A stretch of 64,000 bases of DNA from a virus: positions 1-64,000 of the IMG/VR virus record IMGVR_UViG_3300020179_001612, one strand, 5' to 3'. The notes under the pieces were generated by a model that was not told the DNA's origin, made no database searches, and saw nothing but the letters and a program-made list of their open reading frames with translations. Shown here one piece after another: positions 17,324 to 26,476 of this stretch. Each line of letters opens with the position of its first letter. Position 1 is the stretch's first letter. The position numbers and the translations under genes were made by a program.

Positions 17324-17496
17324 TTCTTTTGTTTATATTTTGCTTTTTTAATCTGAGCCCTTCTTTTTACGGAGGGTTTTTTATATTCTTGTCTTTCTTG
17401 TAGTTTTTGAATTTGTTTAGTTTTATATATTTTAAATTTATATAACTTTAAGGCCTGCTCAATCGACTTTTCATTTTTTACTTCAACTATAATCAT
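17308..17496 (-). CDS. rpsU: Ribosomal protein bS21
   Basis: The 62-residue product MIIVEVKNEKSIEQALKLYK followed by FKIYKTKQIQKLQERQEYKK is bS21. The PSVKRRAQIKKAKYKQK segment is the Bacteroidota version of the basic C-terminal helix. The ATG at 17494-17496 was chosen over a longer hydrophobic extension because it matches the family start. In Bacteroidota, bS21 helps cover the anti-Shine-Dalgarno of 16S rRNA, so phage bS21 could alter start-site selection on host ribosomes. The leader has no Shine-Dalgarno sequence but does have a TATATTTAT motif. Confidence 0.88.
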   Translation of the reverse strand: MIIVEVKNEKSIEQALKLYKFKIYKTKQIQKLQERQEYKKPSVKRRAQIKKAKYKQKNQLDS

Positions 17497-17514
17497 AAAT
17501 TTTTTTGGTTTGAA

Positions 17515-17526
17515 ATATAAATATAA
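17515..17526 (-). promoter_or_regulatory. TTATATTTATAT motif upstream of bS21
   Basis: Read on the minus strand, the motif is about 18 bp before the bS21 ATG and shares the core found before structural genes. Confidence 0.4.
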
Positions 17527-17602
17527 GTAATTTTTCAAATTTTGACAACATATAAAAATTTTATTATAATTGTAAAAAACATAAACTTGTAAGGTATGAA
17601 AA

Positions 17603-18052
17603 ATGAAAAAAGGAAAAACATCAAAATTAAACATTTTTGATGATGCAAAATGTCACTACGGAACAGTGGACTCAAAAGAATTAAGATCACTGTATATAGT
17701 ATTACAAACATGGGTAGAACCAATAGTCGATGGGGAAAATTGGACAAAAATAACAGGATTAATTAAAAGACAAATTTTACACACATTATTGGAAGTCGTT
17801 GATTTTACAACTTTTGAAAAAAAACAAATAGTTGATTTAGATTTAAGAACAAGCGGAATCCAAAGAAACAAAAAAAGTTTTTTAAACTTAGAAATTACAT
17901 TATTTGTTCATAATAATAAAACAGATTTTAAATCACTAATTTTACGTTCAAAATTAAAAAAAATCATATCATCAGTATATCATGATGATTTAAAAAAATC
18001 AAAGTATTTTACTTTAAGCCTTACAAAAAATAAAGAAACACAATTAATATAA
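17603..18052 (+). CDS. Hypothetical protein upstream of prohead protease
   Basis: The 149-residue protein has no recognised domain. It contains YGTVDSKELRSLYIVLQTWV and a basic C-terminal half. It is divergent from bS21 and directly precedes the prohead protease by 20 bp. Conservation of this place in head modules would suggest a head or assembly role. Confidence 0.5.
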   Translation: MKKGKTSKLNIFDDAKCHYGTVDSKELRSLYIVLQTWVEPIVDGENWTKITGLIKRQILHTLLEVVDFTTFEKKQIVDLDLRTSGIQRNKKSFLNLEITLFVHNNKTDFKSLILRSKLKKIISSVYHDDLKKSKYFTLSLTKNKETQLI

Positions 18053-18072
18053 TATTTATCATAAAAAACATT

Positions 18073-18783
18073 ATGAAAATATTAGGACCAAATGATACAG
18101 GTAAGGGCATCCTTGTCGAATGGGATGCCGGAGTTATTAACCCACATGAATATAGAAACAGGCAAGTAATAAAAGAATCTTACGGTCAGTTAGACTATTC
18201 TAAACCCTTTGTTTTTTATGCAACTTTACAAAAATACGGTGTTCCAAATAGAAACGGGAGAATATACCCAAAAAAAATTCTTGAAAGGGAAGCAGAAAAA
18301 TATAAGGAAATGATTAATCGCGGTATGTCGATATCCGAACTTAACCACCCTGAATCTTCACTTATTGATTTAGATAGGGTTGCACATCTCATAACCGACG
18401 TATGGTGGGAAGATAATATATTAATGGGTAAAATTAAATTATTAACTTCACCAGGCTTTCATGAAAGAGGTATTATTTCATCTAAAGGCGATGTTGCGGC
18501 AAATATGATGAGACAAGGTGTAACTATGGGGGTCTCTTCTCGTGGTGTCGGATCACTAGTCAAAAAAGGGGAACAAAATGAAGTTCAGGATGACTTTGAA
18601 TTGATTTGTTTTGACTTAGTTTCTTCTCCGTCAACACCTGGAGCATATCTTTATTTAAATAAAGAAGATAGACCAAAATATGAAGAAAAACTTACTGAGC
18701 ACGAAAATATAGAAATTTCATCAAATCCTTTAGGTAAATCTGTTGACTTAATGAGAAGATTATCCGATTATTTGGATAAATAA
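18073..18783 (+). CDS. Prohead protease (T4 gp21-like)
   Basis: This 236-residue protein matches the T4 gp21 / herpes-assemblin-like serine protease fold: PNRNGRIYPKKIL, then ELNHPESS with the catalytic His near residue 92, and MGVSSRGVGS with the catalytic Ser near residue 155. In T4 the enzyme degrades the scaffold and trims the capsid and internal proteins after (L/I)xE. Here it lies two genes before the scaffold and three before the capsid protein. A TAATATTTAT motif is just upstream. Confidence 0.92.
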   Translation: MKILGPNDTGKGILVEWDAGVINPHEYRNRQVIKESYGQLDYSKPFVFYATLQKYGVPNRNGRIYPKKILEREAEKYKEMINRGMSISELNHPESSLIDLDRVAHLITDVWWEDNILMGKIKLLTSPGFHERGIISSKGDVAANMMRQGVTMGVSSRGVGSLVKKGEQNEVQDDFELICFDLVSSPSTPGAYLYLNKEDRPKYEEKLTEHENIEISSNPLGKSVDLMRRLSDYLDK

Positions 18784-18795
18784 AAAAATTGAATT

Positions 18796-19005
18796 ATGGA
18801 TGAAAAATATTTTGTAGCAAGAGTAACAACCGATATGGTCGATGAAAACACAGGAAAAGTCAAAAAAATTAAAGAAGAAAAATTGGTTAGAGCCTTTTCA
18901 CCAACAGACGTTGAAGCAAAAATCACAAAGGCTTATGAAACTTACAAAATGGATTGGAGAATTACTGCGGTTGTAGAAAGTAAAATTGATGAAGTAATCG
19001 AATAA
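18796..19005 (+). CDS. DUF4494-like small protein
   Basis: The 69-residue protein begins with YFVARVTTDMVDENTGKVKK and continues EEKLVRAFSPTDVEAKI, the layout of the Bacteroidota DUF4494 family (a conserved LV.A.S.T.AEA-type core). Its function is unknown. It follows the protease gene by 12 bp and ends in a terminator, so it is probably co-expressed with it. The family link also points to a Bacteroidota host. Confidence 0.5.
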   Translation: MDEKYFVARVTTDMVDENTGKVKKIKEEKLVRAFSPTDVEAKITKAYETYKMDWRITAVVESKIDEVIE

Positions 19006-19036
19006 AAAAACTAAAAAAAATATAAATTGTTTTTCG

Positions 19037-19062
19037 AGGTGACCTTACAGTCACCTTTTTTA
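19037..19062 (+). terminator. Rho-independent terminator
   Basis: AGGTGAC-CTTACA-GTCACCT forms a perfect 7-bp stem followed by TTTTTT, 31 bp after the DUF4494-like gene. Confidence 0.85.
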
Positions 19063-19105
19063 TTTTATTCTATTTTTTCTAAACCCCTAACTTTTTACAA
19101 CATTG

Positions 19106-19117
19106 ATATATTTATTG
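19106..19117 (+). promoter_or_regulatory. TATATTTATTG motif, candidate late promoter
   Basis: The motif is about 41 bp upstream of the scaffold ATG at 19158 and directly after a terminator, which makes this spot the expected start of a transcript. Confidence 0.5.
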
Positions 19118-19157
19118 ATAAATAAACGATTAGCGTAATGCAAATTTATTGAAGAAC

Positions 19158-20684
19158 ATGGAAAATAGTAAATCGATAGTTGAAAACACTTTATTACAAA
19201 TTAAAGCGGTTGAAGATGCTATCAGCGAAAACGCAAAAGGAATACTTGCTTCAACAATGAAGGAAGAAATCAGCGAACTTGTAAGAGAATCATTAGGTTC
19301 TAAAAAAAGAAAAATTCGCGAACAAGAAGAAAACGAACCTGAAGCAGAAGTAGATGCTGAGGTTGAAACTGAAGAGGATCCGGAAGGAACAGAAGAACCT
19401 GAAGTTGATGTCGATGTCGATGTTGATGATGAGGGTGAAGAGCCTATGATGGGTCAAGAACCTGTGATGGGTGATAATGAGATGCCTCCGTTAGATATGA
19501 CATCTGCACCTATGAGTGACGTACTTAAAGTATTTAAAGCGATGGGTGATCAAGATGGTATTATTGTTGCCAAAGATGAAGACGATTTTTATCTTAAAGA
19601 TGGTGAAAATGAATATATTATAAGAACGGGAGCCGATGAAACAAATACTCAAACACAAATGGGACAAACGATGGCAGAGAGTGTTTTGTATGAATTAGTT
19701 TTGAATGAAGATTCAGTACCTCAAGCAGATTTTAATGAAGATTTAGATACGTTTGGAAGTGATTTTGAAAATTTAGAAACTCACATAGAAGAAGACGATT
19801 CAATTTATGAATTAAATTTTAATGAGGGTGAAACTTACGAAGAAGTAGATGGCGTTTCTTGGTACGAGGATTTAGGCGAAGAAGAATACAACGAACAAAA
19901 ACGAGATTCTATGATGTCTGAACAACCTAATGTTCCACCTACATACGAAGTCGATATGGACGAATTAGCAAATGTAATGGAATCGTTCAAGGATAAAGGA
20001 ATTGGGGTGGGTAAAGCTAAATTTTCTTACGAAAAACAAAAGGGAGGTTTTAAAGAAGACAAAAAATATGCTGGAAAAACATCATCTAAAGGTCCTAAAT
20101 TTAATTACCCTAAAATCAAACATGGAGTTACTGAAACTGAAATGGATGAGGAGGAATTCGAAGGATGGGACAGAGAAGAAAACGAGGGTATGATGATGGA
20201 ACCTAAAGAAGCATCAAGAACTATGACATATAGAAGGAGAGCTGAAAGAGGTAGAGTGACCGCACCTAAACAAGTAAGAAAAGAGTCAGTAGATGTTGAA
20301 TTAAATTTATTGAGAGAGAAAAATGAAGAATATAAAAAGGCTTTAGATTTCTTTAGAACTAAATTAAATGAAGTTGCGGTCTTTAATTCAAACTTAGCAT
20401 ATTCCACAAGATTGTTCACAGAACATTCAACTACAAAACAAGAAAAAATAAATATTTTAAGAAGATTTGACGGAGTTGAGTCTTTGAAAGAATCAAAAAA
20501 CCTTTACCAATCAATTAAAAAAGAATTAGATGGAAATACTAATGTTGGTGTTGTGACTGAATCTATACAGAGAAAAGTTGTTAAAACACCACAAACAGGT
20601 TCCGCAGCTAATTTAATTGAAAGTAAAACTTATGAGAATCCACAATTCTTGAGAATGAAGGATTTGATGACAAAAATTAAATAA
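19158..20684 (+). CDS. Prohead core scaffold (T4 gp22-like)
   Basis: I place the start at the ATG at 19158, giving 508 residues; an in-frame TTG lies three codons upstream. The protein is acidic and helical, with long Glu/Asp/Val runs near residues 55-110 and a basic-helical C-terminal half (RRFDGVESLKESKNLYQSIK). It sits between the prohead protease and the major capsid protein, the gp22 position in T4. Numerous (L/I)xE triplets would allow full degradation by the protease. Its length is greater than T4 gp22 (269 aa), suggesting an enlarged core. Confidence 0.75.
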   Translation: MENSKSIVENTLLQIKAVEDAISENAKGILASTMKEEISELVRESLGSKKRKIREQEENEPEAEVDAEVETEEDPEGTEEPEVDVDVDVDDEGEEPMMGQEPVMGDNEMPPLDMTSAPMSDVLKVFKAMGDQDGIIVAKDEDDFYLKDGENEYIIRTGADETNTQTQMGQTMAESVLYELVLNEDSVPQADFNEDLDTFGSDFENLETHIEEDDSIYELNFNEGETYEEVDGVSWYEDLGEEEYNEQKRDSMMSEQPNVPPTYEVDMDELANVMESFKDKGIGVGKAKFSYEKQKGGFKEDKKYAGKTSSKGPKFNYPKIKHGVTETEMDEEEFEGWDREENEGMMMEPKEASRTMTYRRRAERGRVTAPKQVRKESVDVELNLLREKNEEYKKALDFFRTKLNEVAVFNSNLAYSTRLFTEHSTTKQEKINILRRFDGVESLKESKNLYQSIKKELDGNTNVGVVTESIQRKVVKTPQTGSAANLIESKTYENPQFLRMKDLMTKIK

Positions 20685-20707
20685 AAATAAACTTTTTTAA
20701 AAAACTG

Positions 20708-20717
20708 TATATTTATA
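20708..20717 (+). promoter_or_regulatory. TATATTTATA motif upstream of major capsid gene
   Basis: The motif is about 42 bp before the capsid ATG, in the gap after the scaffold gene. No TTTG box is seen at the -33 position. Confidence 0.5.
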
Positions 20718-20759
20718 TACATAAAATAAAAAAAATAAACTCTAATTAAAAATAAAAAA

Positions 20760-22556
20760 ATGGGAGCATTATTAGAATCAGGTCTTGTTGGTAACATAGG
20801 TTTGAAACACCTTAAAGTTATCAAAGAAGATACAATTAACAAATGGGATAGATTAGGATTCCTAGACGGTCTTAAAGGACACGTTAAAGAGAACATGGCA
20901 CAATTATATGAAAATCAAGCATCTCACCTAATTAACGAAGCGGCTGCGACTGATAGCTCAGGTTCATTTGAAACTGTAGTTTTCCCAATCGTAAGACGCG
21001 TATTTTCTAAATTATTGGCTAATGATTTAGTATCAGTACAAGCAATGAACTTACCTATCGGTAAATTGTTCTACTTCGTACCTAAAATTCAAAGTTATCA
21101 AGCGGCAGGATCAAACTCTATTGATCATTATCCACCAATCGGCGGACCAACTTCTCCAAATTCAGATCCTACTCAAGGGTACACTGACGGAAGTAAAAAC
21201 CTTTATGATAGATTTTACGAAGGAAATGAAGCCGGATTAGATCCTGCAGGTCTTTTCGATTATTCAAAAGGTTCTTATACTGCTATTACTTCAACCGCAG
21301 TACAAACAGTTGCATGGTCTAACGGTTCTTTAGTACAATCAGGATACACAACAGGTGAATATAGAAAAGTTCTTTTAGCACTTTCAGGATTTTCTTCAGC
21401 AGGTGCTGGAAAACTTATCGGACCTGATGGTCAAGAAATGGATAACGAAGCGTTCCTTTCAGACTTAACTATCAACGCTGTAAGTTCTGGGGCGTTCTCA
21501 GGAGCTGGTTCAGGTAACCTATTATTTAGAGTAGTAACTCAAAAATATGGTAAAGGTATCGTACAATATGGTTCTCAAGCAACTACAACATGGTCTTCAA
21601 CAGGTAATGGAGGATCTTATGATGATATTTGTGACCAAGCAGGTATTATCTACTTAGAAGTTGATTTACAAGTTCCTTGTTCAATCGGAGCAAACTCTTT
21701 AGATGGTTACTCAGGTTTAACTACAACTGTCGCTGGTACAACAACTGCAGGTTCTCAATTTGAAGCAACTTATAGAAGATACAAAGAATTGGAATTTGAA
21801 GACAAAATTGGTGAAGTTTCTTTTGACCTTGAGTCAGTTACTGTTTCTGTTACAGAAAGAAAACTAAGAGCGCAATGGTCACCTGAATTGGCACAAGACG
21901 TTTCTGCATTCCATAACATCGACGCTGAGGCTGAATTAACAGCTTTATTGTCTGAACAAGTGGCAGCAGAAATCGATAGAGAAATCTTGAGAGACCTTAG
22001 AAAAGGAGCAGCTTGGAACCTAAGATGGGATTACAACGGATGGAAAAGAGGTACTGCTTCTAACCCATTAACTCAATACACACAAAAAGATTGGAATCAA
22101 ACTTTGATTACAGCAATCAACCAAATTTCAGCACAAATCCACAAGTCTACATTAAGAGGTGGAGCTAACTGGATTGTTGTTTCTTCTGAGATTTCTGCAA
22201 TCTTTGATGATTTAGAATACTTCCACGTATCTAACGCGTCTCCTGAGCAAGATCAATACAATATGGGTATTGAAAGAGTTGGTACATTGGCAGGAAGATA
22301 CCAAGTGTATAGAGACCCTTACTTCCCACCAAATACAGTATTGTTGGGTCACAAAGGTTCTTCATTGTTAGACACAGGGTACGTTTACGCACCGTATGTT
22401 CCTCTACAATTGACACCTACTATGTATAACCCATTCAACTTCACGCCTATCAAAGGTATTATGACCAGATACGCTAAGAAGATGGTAAATAATCGCTTCT
22501 ACGGACGAATTACCGTTGATGGTGTTAGAACGTTTGATTTAAGAGAATTGAGATAA
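20760..22556 (+). CDS. Major capsid protein (T4 gp23-like)
   Basis: The 598-residue protein matches gp23 in length and motifs. TERKLRAQWSPELAQDVSAF is followed by AEAELTALLSEQVAAEIDRE, both characteristic of the HK97-fold P-domain of T4-type capsids. The N-terminal 60 residues form a helical propeptide ending in SHLINE|AAATDSS, an I-N-E site that fits prohead-protease cleavage at about the position used in T4 gp23 (residue 65). Codons are richer in GC-ending choices than those of neighbours, as expected for the most highly expressed gene. A strong terminator follows. Confidence 0.95.
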   Translation: MGALLESGLVGNIGLKHLKVIKEDTINKWDRLGFLDGLKGHVKENMAQLYENQASHLINEAAATDSSGSFETVVFPIVRRVFSKLLANDLVSVQAMNLPIGKLFYFVPKIQSYQAAGSNSIDHYPPIGGPTSPNSDPTQGYTDGSKNLYDRFYEGNEAGLDPAGLFDYSKGSYTAITSTAVQTVAWSNGSLVQSGYTTGEYRKVLLALSGFSSAGAGKLIGPDGQEMDNEAFLSDLTINAVSSGAFSGAGSGNLLFRVVTQKYGKGIVQYGSQATTTWSSTGNGGSYDDICDQAGIIYLEVDLQVPCSIGANSLDGYSGLTTTVAGTTTAGSQFEATYRRYKELEFEDKIGEVSFDLESVTVSVTERKLRAQWSPELAQDVSAFHNIDAEAELTALLSEQVAAEIDREILRDLRKGAAWNLRWDYNGWKRGTASNPLTQYTQKDWNQTLITAINQISAQIHKSTLRGGANWIVVSSEISAIFDDLEYFHVSNASPEQDQYNMGIERVGTLAGRYQVYRDPYFPPNTVLLGHKGSSLLDTGYVYAPYVPLQLTPTMYNPFNFTPIKGIMTRYAKKMVNNRFYGRITVDGVRTFDLRELR

Positions 22557-22578
22557 TCAAAATCTTAAAATAACCTAC

Positions 22579-22608
22579 AAAGGAGACAAGATATTGTCTC
22601 CTTTTTTA
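22579..22608 (+). terminator. Rho-independent terminator after capsid gene
   Basis: AAGGAGACAA-GATA-TTGTCTCCTT is a perfect 10-bp stem followed by a T-run. Confidence 0.9.
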
Positions 22609-22660
22609 TTTTTTTATATTTACTATATGTTTTTTGGTAAAATGTATTATATTTATAATT

Positions 22661-23338
22661 ATGAAGAAAATAGAACTAATTAAAGAAGAAATAGATAAAA
22701 TTTTAAAAATGTATAATGAAGAATTATTTGGTTCTCACACTATTTCACAAAAAACGGGCATTAGTAAGCCAACAATCTTAAAGATTTTAAAAGAAAATGG
22801 TGTTATTATGGGCCCATCAGGTAGAAGAAATATTGGGGGTAAAAAAGTTGCAGATAAAAAATGGAGGGACAAAAATAAAGATTATATGTGTAATAAATCC
22901 AAAAATTGGTACGAACAAAACAAAGAACACAGAAAACAATATTTAAAAGAATACCGTGAAAAAAACATAGACAAAATTCGTGAAACAAAAAAAAACTACG
23001 AAAAAATACGTAAAGCGACTGATCCAATTTATAAACTAATATCCAACTTCAGAACGGCAATCTATCAAGTATTAAAAGAAAACAAAGTCCAAAAAAAAGG
23101 ACACTATTTTGACATACTTAAATATTCGCCAGAAAACTTAGTAGGACATTTAGAAAGTAAATTTAAAGATAATATGACTTGGGACAATTATGGTGAATGG
23201 CACGTAGACCATATAAAACCAATATCATCGTTTCAAATAACAGAAATTGGTGATAAAGAATTTATGTCTTGTTGGTCGTTAGACAACCTTCAACCATTGT
23301 GGAATAATGATAATATCCGAAAATCAAATAAATTATAA
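22661..23338 (+). CDS. HNH homing-type endonuclease
   Basis: From the ATG at 22661 (chosen because the upstream in-frame start is a TTG and a TATATTTATAA motif lies just before the ATG) the protein has 225 residues. The N-terminal helix-turn-helix-like part is FGSHTISQKTGISKPTILKI. The middle is Lys-rich. The C-terminal HNH domain contains WHVDHIKPISSF and WSLDNLQPLWNNDN with the expected His/Asn residues. It stands alone after the capsid terminator, a typical free-standing homing endonuclease site. Confidence 0.85.
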   Translation: MKKIELIKEEIDKILKMYNEELFGSHTISQKTGISKPTILKILKENGVIMGPSGRRNIGGKKVADKKWRDKNKDYMCNKSKNWYEQNKEHRKQYLKEYREKNIDKIRETKKNYEKIRKATDPIYKLISNFRTAIYQVLKENKVQKKGHYFDILKYSPENLVGHLESKFKDNMTWDNYGEWHVDHIKPISSFQITEIGDKEFMSCWSLDNLQPLWNNDNIRKSNKL

Positions 23339-23352
23339 TAAAATTAATGTGA

Positions 23353-23811
23353 ATGAATAGATGGGATATGTTTGAAAGGTTGTTTACATCGGTAATTGCG
23401 GTAGCTCAACCTTTCATCATTTATTTCCTATACGGTGACAATCAAGCAATATCTAGAGTATGGGACACACCATTACAACCTTTATTTATTATCACAAACG
23501 CACTTGTTAGTTTTTTCTTTTTCAAATTACCAAAATGGAGAATACCCGCAACACTACTACTTCTTTTAACTTCTTTTTCTGTTACTGACCATTTTATATT
23601 ACATAATATTTTTGCAATACTATTTTTTATTTTCTCTGCAGTTTCTTTATGGAGTATAAAAAAGTTTAGATATTATTTTTTTATATTTTTAATGTCTGCA
23701 ATTTTTTTATTTGACGGATTATTTTGGGCTGAGACTTGTGGTATAATATCATTAGTATTTTATCATACACATTTGACCATATATAGATATTTATTAGAAA
23801 AAAAAAGATGA
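23353..23811 (+). CDS. Integral membrane protein, unknown function
   Basis: The 152-residue protein has four or five hydrophobic segments, including VIAVAQPFIIYFLY, LFIITNALVSFFFF, ATLLLLLTSFSV and NIFAILFFIFSAVSLWSI. No catalytic motif is seen. It overlaps the next gene by 4 nt. A holin or anti-defence membrane role cannot be told from sequence. Confidence 0.55.
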   Translation: MNRWDMFERLFTSVIAVAQPFIIYFLYGDNQAISRVWDTPLQPLFIITNALVSFFFFKLPKWRIPATLLLLLTSFSVTDHFILHNIFAILFFIFSAVSLWSIKKFRYYFFIFLMSAIFLFDGLFWAETCGIISLVFYHTHLTIYRYLLEKKR

Positions 23812-24518
23812 ACGTCAATAGAATAGTTAAAGGTATAATAAATGAATTAACCTCATCAAGGTATGGTGGTTATTATAATGGACCACTAACTATGGGTGAA
23901 GTTTATTGGGACAAAGAAGAGTTGGGTCCATTTACTAAAAAAGTTTCAGATTTTTTTAATTCGGATTTAGAGTATGATAGTTATGACGGTGCAATGGATT
24001 CACATAAAAAAAACTCTAAAAAATTAGAGTCAAAATCACGTAAAATTTCAAAATACAATAAAACACACAAACAACTTAGTGACGAAGAAGGCGGAATAGT
24101 CAATCAAACACCGGGTAAGGGTAAAAGAATTGTTCCGGTTAACGAATGGGTTAATTTAAACAACATACCATTAAATGAAGATTTGGCCGTTTGGTTTGGT
24201 AAAAAGAAAAAACCCAAAGGTTCAAAACAACCAAAAGGACCTTGGGTTGATATTTGTAGAAAAGTTGACGGTAAACATCCACCTTGTGGTAGGTCTGACG
24301 CGAGTACTGGATCATATCCTAAATGTAGAGCGGCAGGAGTTGCCAGTAAAATGTCTGATTCACAAAAAAGATCGGCTTGTCAACAAAAAAGAAGAGCGGA
24401 AAAAAAAGATACACAATCAGGAAAAGGACAAAAACCTGTGATGACATCTTACAAACCGAAAAAGACCCAAAAAGAATCCATAGATATTATTGTAAGAAAT
24501 ATTTTATCAAGTCTTTAA
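23808..24518 (+). CDS. Putative virion protein with Cys/Arg-rich domain
   Basis: The 236-residue protein starts MNVNRIVKGIINELTSS, a short helix with an I-N-E site like the other targeting-type N-termini. It ends IIVRNILSSL, which echoes the MKNILSSLNE modules. The middle is a Cys- and basic-rich segment (WVDICRKVDGKHPPCGR, then YPKCRAAGVASKM, KRSACQQKRRAEKK). I recall this type of segment from other phage and large-virus proteins but cannot name it. It overlaps the convergent gene at its last 4 nt. Confidence 0.55.
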   Translation: MNVNRIVKGIINELTSSRYGGYYNGPLTMGEVYWDKEELGPFTKKVSDFFNSDLEYDSYDGAMDSHKKNSKKLESKSRKISKYNKTHKQLSDEEGGIVNQTPGKGKRIVPVNEWVNLNNIPLNEDLAVWFGKKKKPKGSKQPKGPWVDICRKVDGKHPPCGRSDASTGSYPKCRAAGVASKMSDSQKRSACQQKRRAEKKDTQSGKGQKPVMTSYKPKKTQKESIDIIVRNILSSL

Positions 24519-24970
24519 CAATAAGCCCCTGAACAATGTTTTTTACCATCTAAACCTTTAATTTTTCCTTTACATACTTGAACGGCATAACCATTTGCAT
24601 AGGCGCTCGGGTACACATCAAATTTTGCTTTAGCTGCCGATTTACCTCTAGCACAAAGTTTAGTTCCTGTTTTTTTACGACCTTCTTCAATCATGTCCTC
24701 ATCTTCCTCTTCTTCGTATTCATTTTCACCTTCTATTTCGTTTTTTAAAAAATCGAAAACTTGATCCATATTATTTTTTGCTTCAGCAATATGGTCTTGC
24801 GCCCAATCATGACCATCATCTAAAATAGATTCAATTTCATCTTGATCCATGTCCAATAACATCTCACACTGCCTTTTAATTTGTTCTAAATTTGAAAAGA
24901 ACATGTATCTACTTGAGTGTTTTTTTTCTTCTTCTCTTAGCACTTTTCTAATAATTTGATTTATATTCAT
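24515..24970 (-). CDS. Putative virion protein with capsid-targeting-like N-terminus
   Basis: The 151-residue protein begins MNINQIIRKVLREEEKKHSS, an amphipathic helix of the targeting type. It then has an acidic helical middle. Its C-terminal domain is GTKLCARGKSAAKAKFDVYP followed by SAYANGYAVQVCKGK and a Cys-containing end. The SAYANG-type domain recurs in my recollection of T4-like phage virion proteins. It is convergent with the gene at 23808 and is the last gene of a minus-strand structural operon. Confidence 0.55.
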   Translation of the reverse strand: MNINQIIRKVLREEEKKHSSRYMFFSNLEQIKRQCEMLLDMDQDEIESILDDGHDWAQDHIAEAKNNMDQVFDFLKNEIEGENEYEEEEDEDMIEEGRKKTGTKLCARGKSAAKAKFDVYPSAYANGYAVQVCKGKIKGLDGKKHCSGAYC

Positions 24971-24971
24971 A

Positions 24972-26453
24972 TCACATTTTATTTACTATTTGGAACTGAA
25001 GTTCCCTTTTATATGTATCCACATTTTTATCTGTGTTAACTTTAATATCCACATAATACTCGTTTGGTATTTTATCTCTCGTGTCAAATACAAAATAATA
25101 CCCGTCAGGTGTTTTATTAACCTTTGTCCATTCTTGAACTTGTACTTCGGTATTTGCGCCTTCTTTGACGTATATACGATAATAAACGTCAACACTTTCT
25201 AAAACTTGAGATGAGGTGTAGGCCTGTTTAATAGTCAAATTAACTTTTCTAATATCGGTATTTAATACTTTTTCATTTTGTTTAATCCCACCTACATTGA
25301 ACCCGAATATTTTAGGTTTACTCGTTGTAGTCCCTATCTGGTAATTACCGTTTGTTTTCAAAACTGCAAATTCATTTTCTACATCATCCAATGATGTACC
25401 GTTAATTGATAACCCTCCCCAAACGTCATTAAACAAACAAGGAATACTATCTGAAGTTAAATTATTAACATTAACTTTGTATACTCCTTTTGTGACTAAA
25501 CATGTGGTAAGTGCGGTAAATCCACTAATCTCATCACCATTAGAATCTAATATATCTACTGTGGGTAATGAGTCCAAATTTATTGGATTTCCGTTTTCAT
25601 AAACGTATAAATATAAATTATTATTTGAATTGGCGTAAAAACTATTTCTATCATCATTTATATAATCATCATATGTTGTTTCTAAAAAGGGTTCATAAAA
25701 TGTTTGGGTGTGAGGAGAGAAAAAACCAACAGAGTAATTTTCTGTTAGACCTGAAATATTTTCAACTTCAGGATAAAATGCAATACCCCATCCTGTAACC
25801 CCCGTAGTACCACCACTTAATATTGAATTTATTTCATTTGTCATATCGAACTCAATATCTTCATCACCAAATTCAAAATGTTGTGTATCTACAATTGTAA
25901 GTGCCGAGTAATTAACACCACTCCCTGTTACGGAATTTTCATTATTATAAATACCGTTAGTTGACCACCCACTTATTGTTGTTCTTTCAAACCAGTTTGA
26001 AGGTCTTTGGGAAAAAGATCTATCATTCAAGTTAGTTACACCGAAATCATAATAATCGTAACCAACACCCGAATCCCAATTTTGTGGATTTCCTGTCGAT
26101 CCTGAAGTTTTAGGTATTCTAAATAAAATTAAATCAAATGAAGTTGCTCTTCTTCTTCCTTGTGAAGTTTTATCATTGAATAACTCTTTATCAAAAAAAG
26201 AAGTATTTTTCATTTTTAAAGAGTGAGTTAAACCACTATAACCATTACAACTAAGGGATATTGTATTGTCTGTTATTTTTTCATTCAAAATTGTTAAATC
26301 AATATTGAAAATATAACGACTATACCCCAAAGGAACTGCAACGTTATCAACCCTACCATAAAATAATTCAACAATGGGATTTCTTCCCGTGTTAGTGTAG
26401 GAATTGTCTATTAATGTGTTAGATTTATTAAAATAGGATCTATGTATTGACAT
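24972..26453 (-). CDS. Putative tail or baseplate structural protein
   Basis: The 493-residue protein is rich in Asn, Thr, Tyr and Gly with an all-beta appearance. Its first half (LIDNSYTNTGRNPIVELFYG and following) resembles DNRLRE-type beta-sandwich domains, and its last third is Ig-like (SVDVYYRIYVKEGANTEVQV). It has no signal peptide. It is preceded on the minus strand by TATTTATAA and is the second gene from the end of the operon headed by the baseplate-like genes. Precise role unknown. Confidence 0.5.
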   Translation of the reverse strand: MSIHRSYFNKSNTLIDNSYTNTGRNPIVELFYGRVDNVAVPLGYSRYIFNIDLTILNEKITDNTISLSCNGYSGLTHSLKMKNTSFFDKELFNDKTSQGRRRATSFDLILFRIPKTSGSTGNPQNWDSGVGYDYYDFGVTNLNDRSFSQRPSNWFERTTISGWSTNGIYNNENSVTGSGVNYSALTIVDTQHFEFGDEDIEFDMTNEINSILSGGTTGVTGWGIAFYPEVENISGLTENYSVGFFSPHTQTFYEPFLETTYDDYINDDRNSFYANSNNNLYLYVYENGNPINLDSLPTVDILDSNGDEISGFTALTTCLVTKGVYKVNVNNLTSDSIPCLFNDVWGGLSINGTSLDDVENEFAVLKTNGNYQIGTTTSKPKIFGFNVGGIKQNEKVLNTDIRKVNLTIKQAYTSSQVLESVDVYYRIYVKEGANTEVQVQEWTKVNKTPDGYYFVFDTRDKIPNEYYVDIKVNTDKNVDTYKRELQFQIVNKM

Positions 26454-26476
26454 TCAAGTATTTTTATTATAAATAC

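Noticed and set aside
17308-17634. Longer bS21 frame with a hydrophobic N-terminal extension
   Set aside because: The family begins at MIIVEV; the extra residues are Phe/Tyr-rich non-coding sequence that includes the promoter-like motif.
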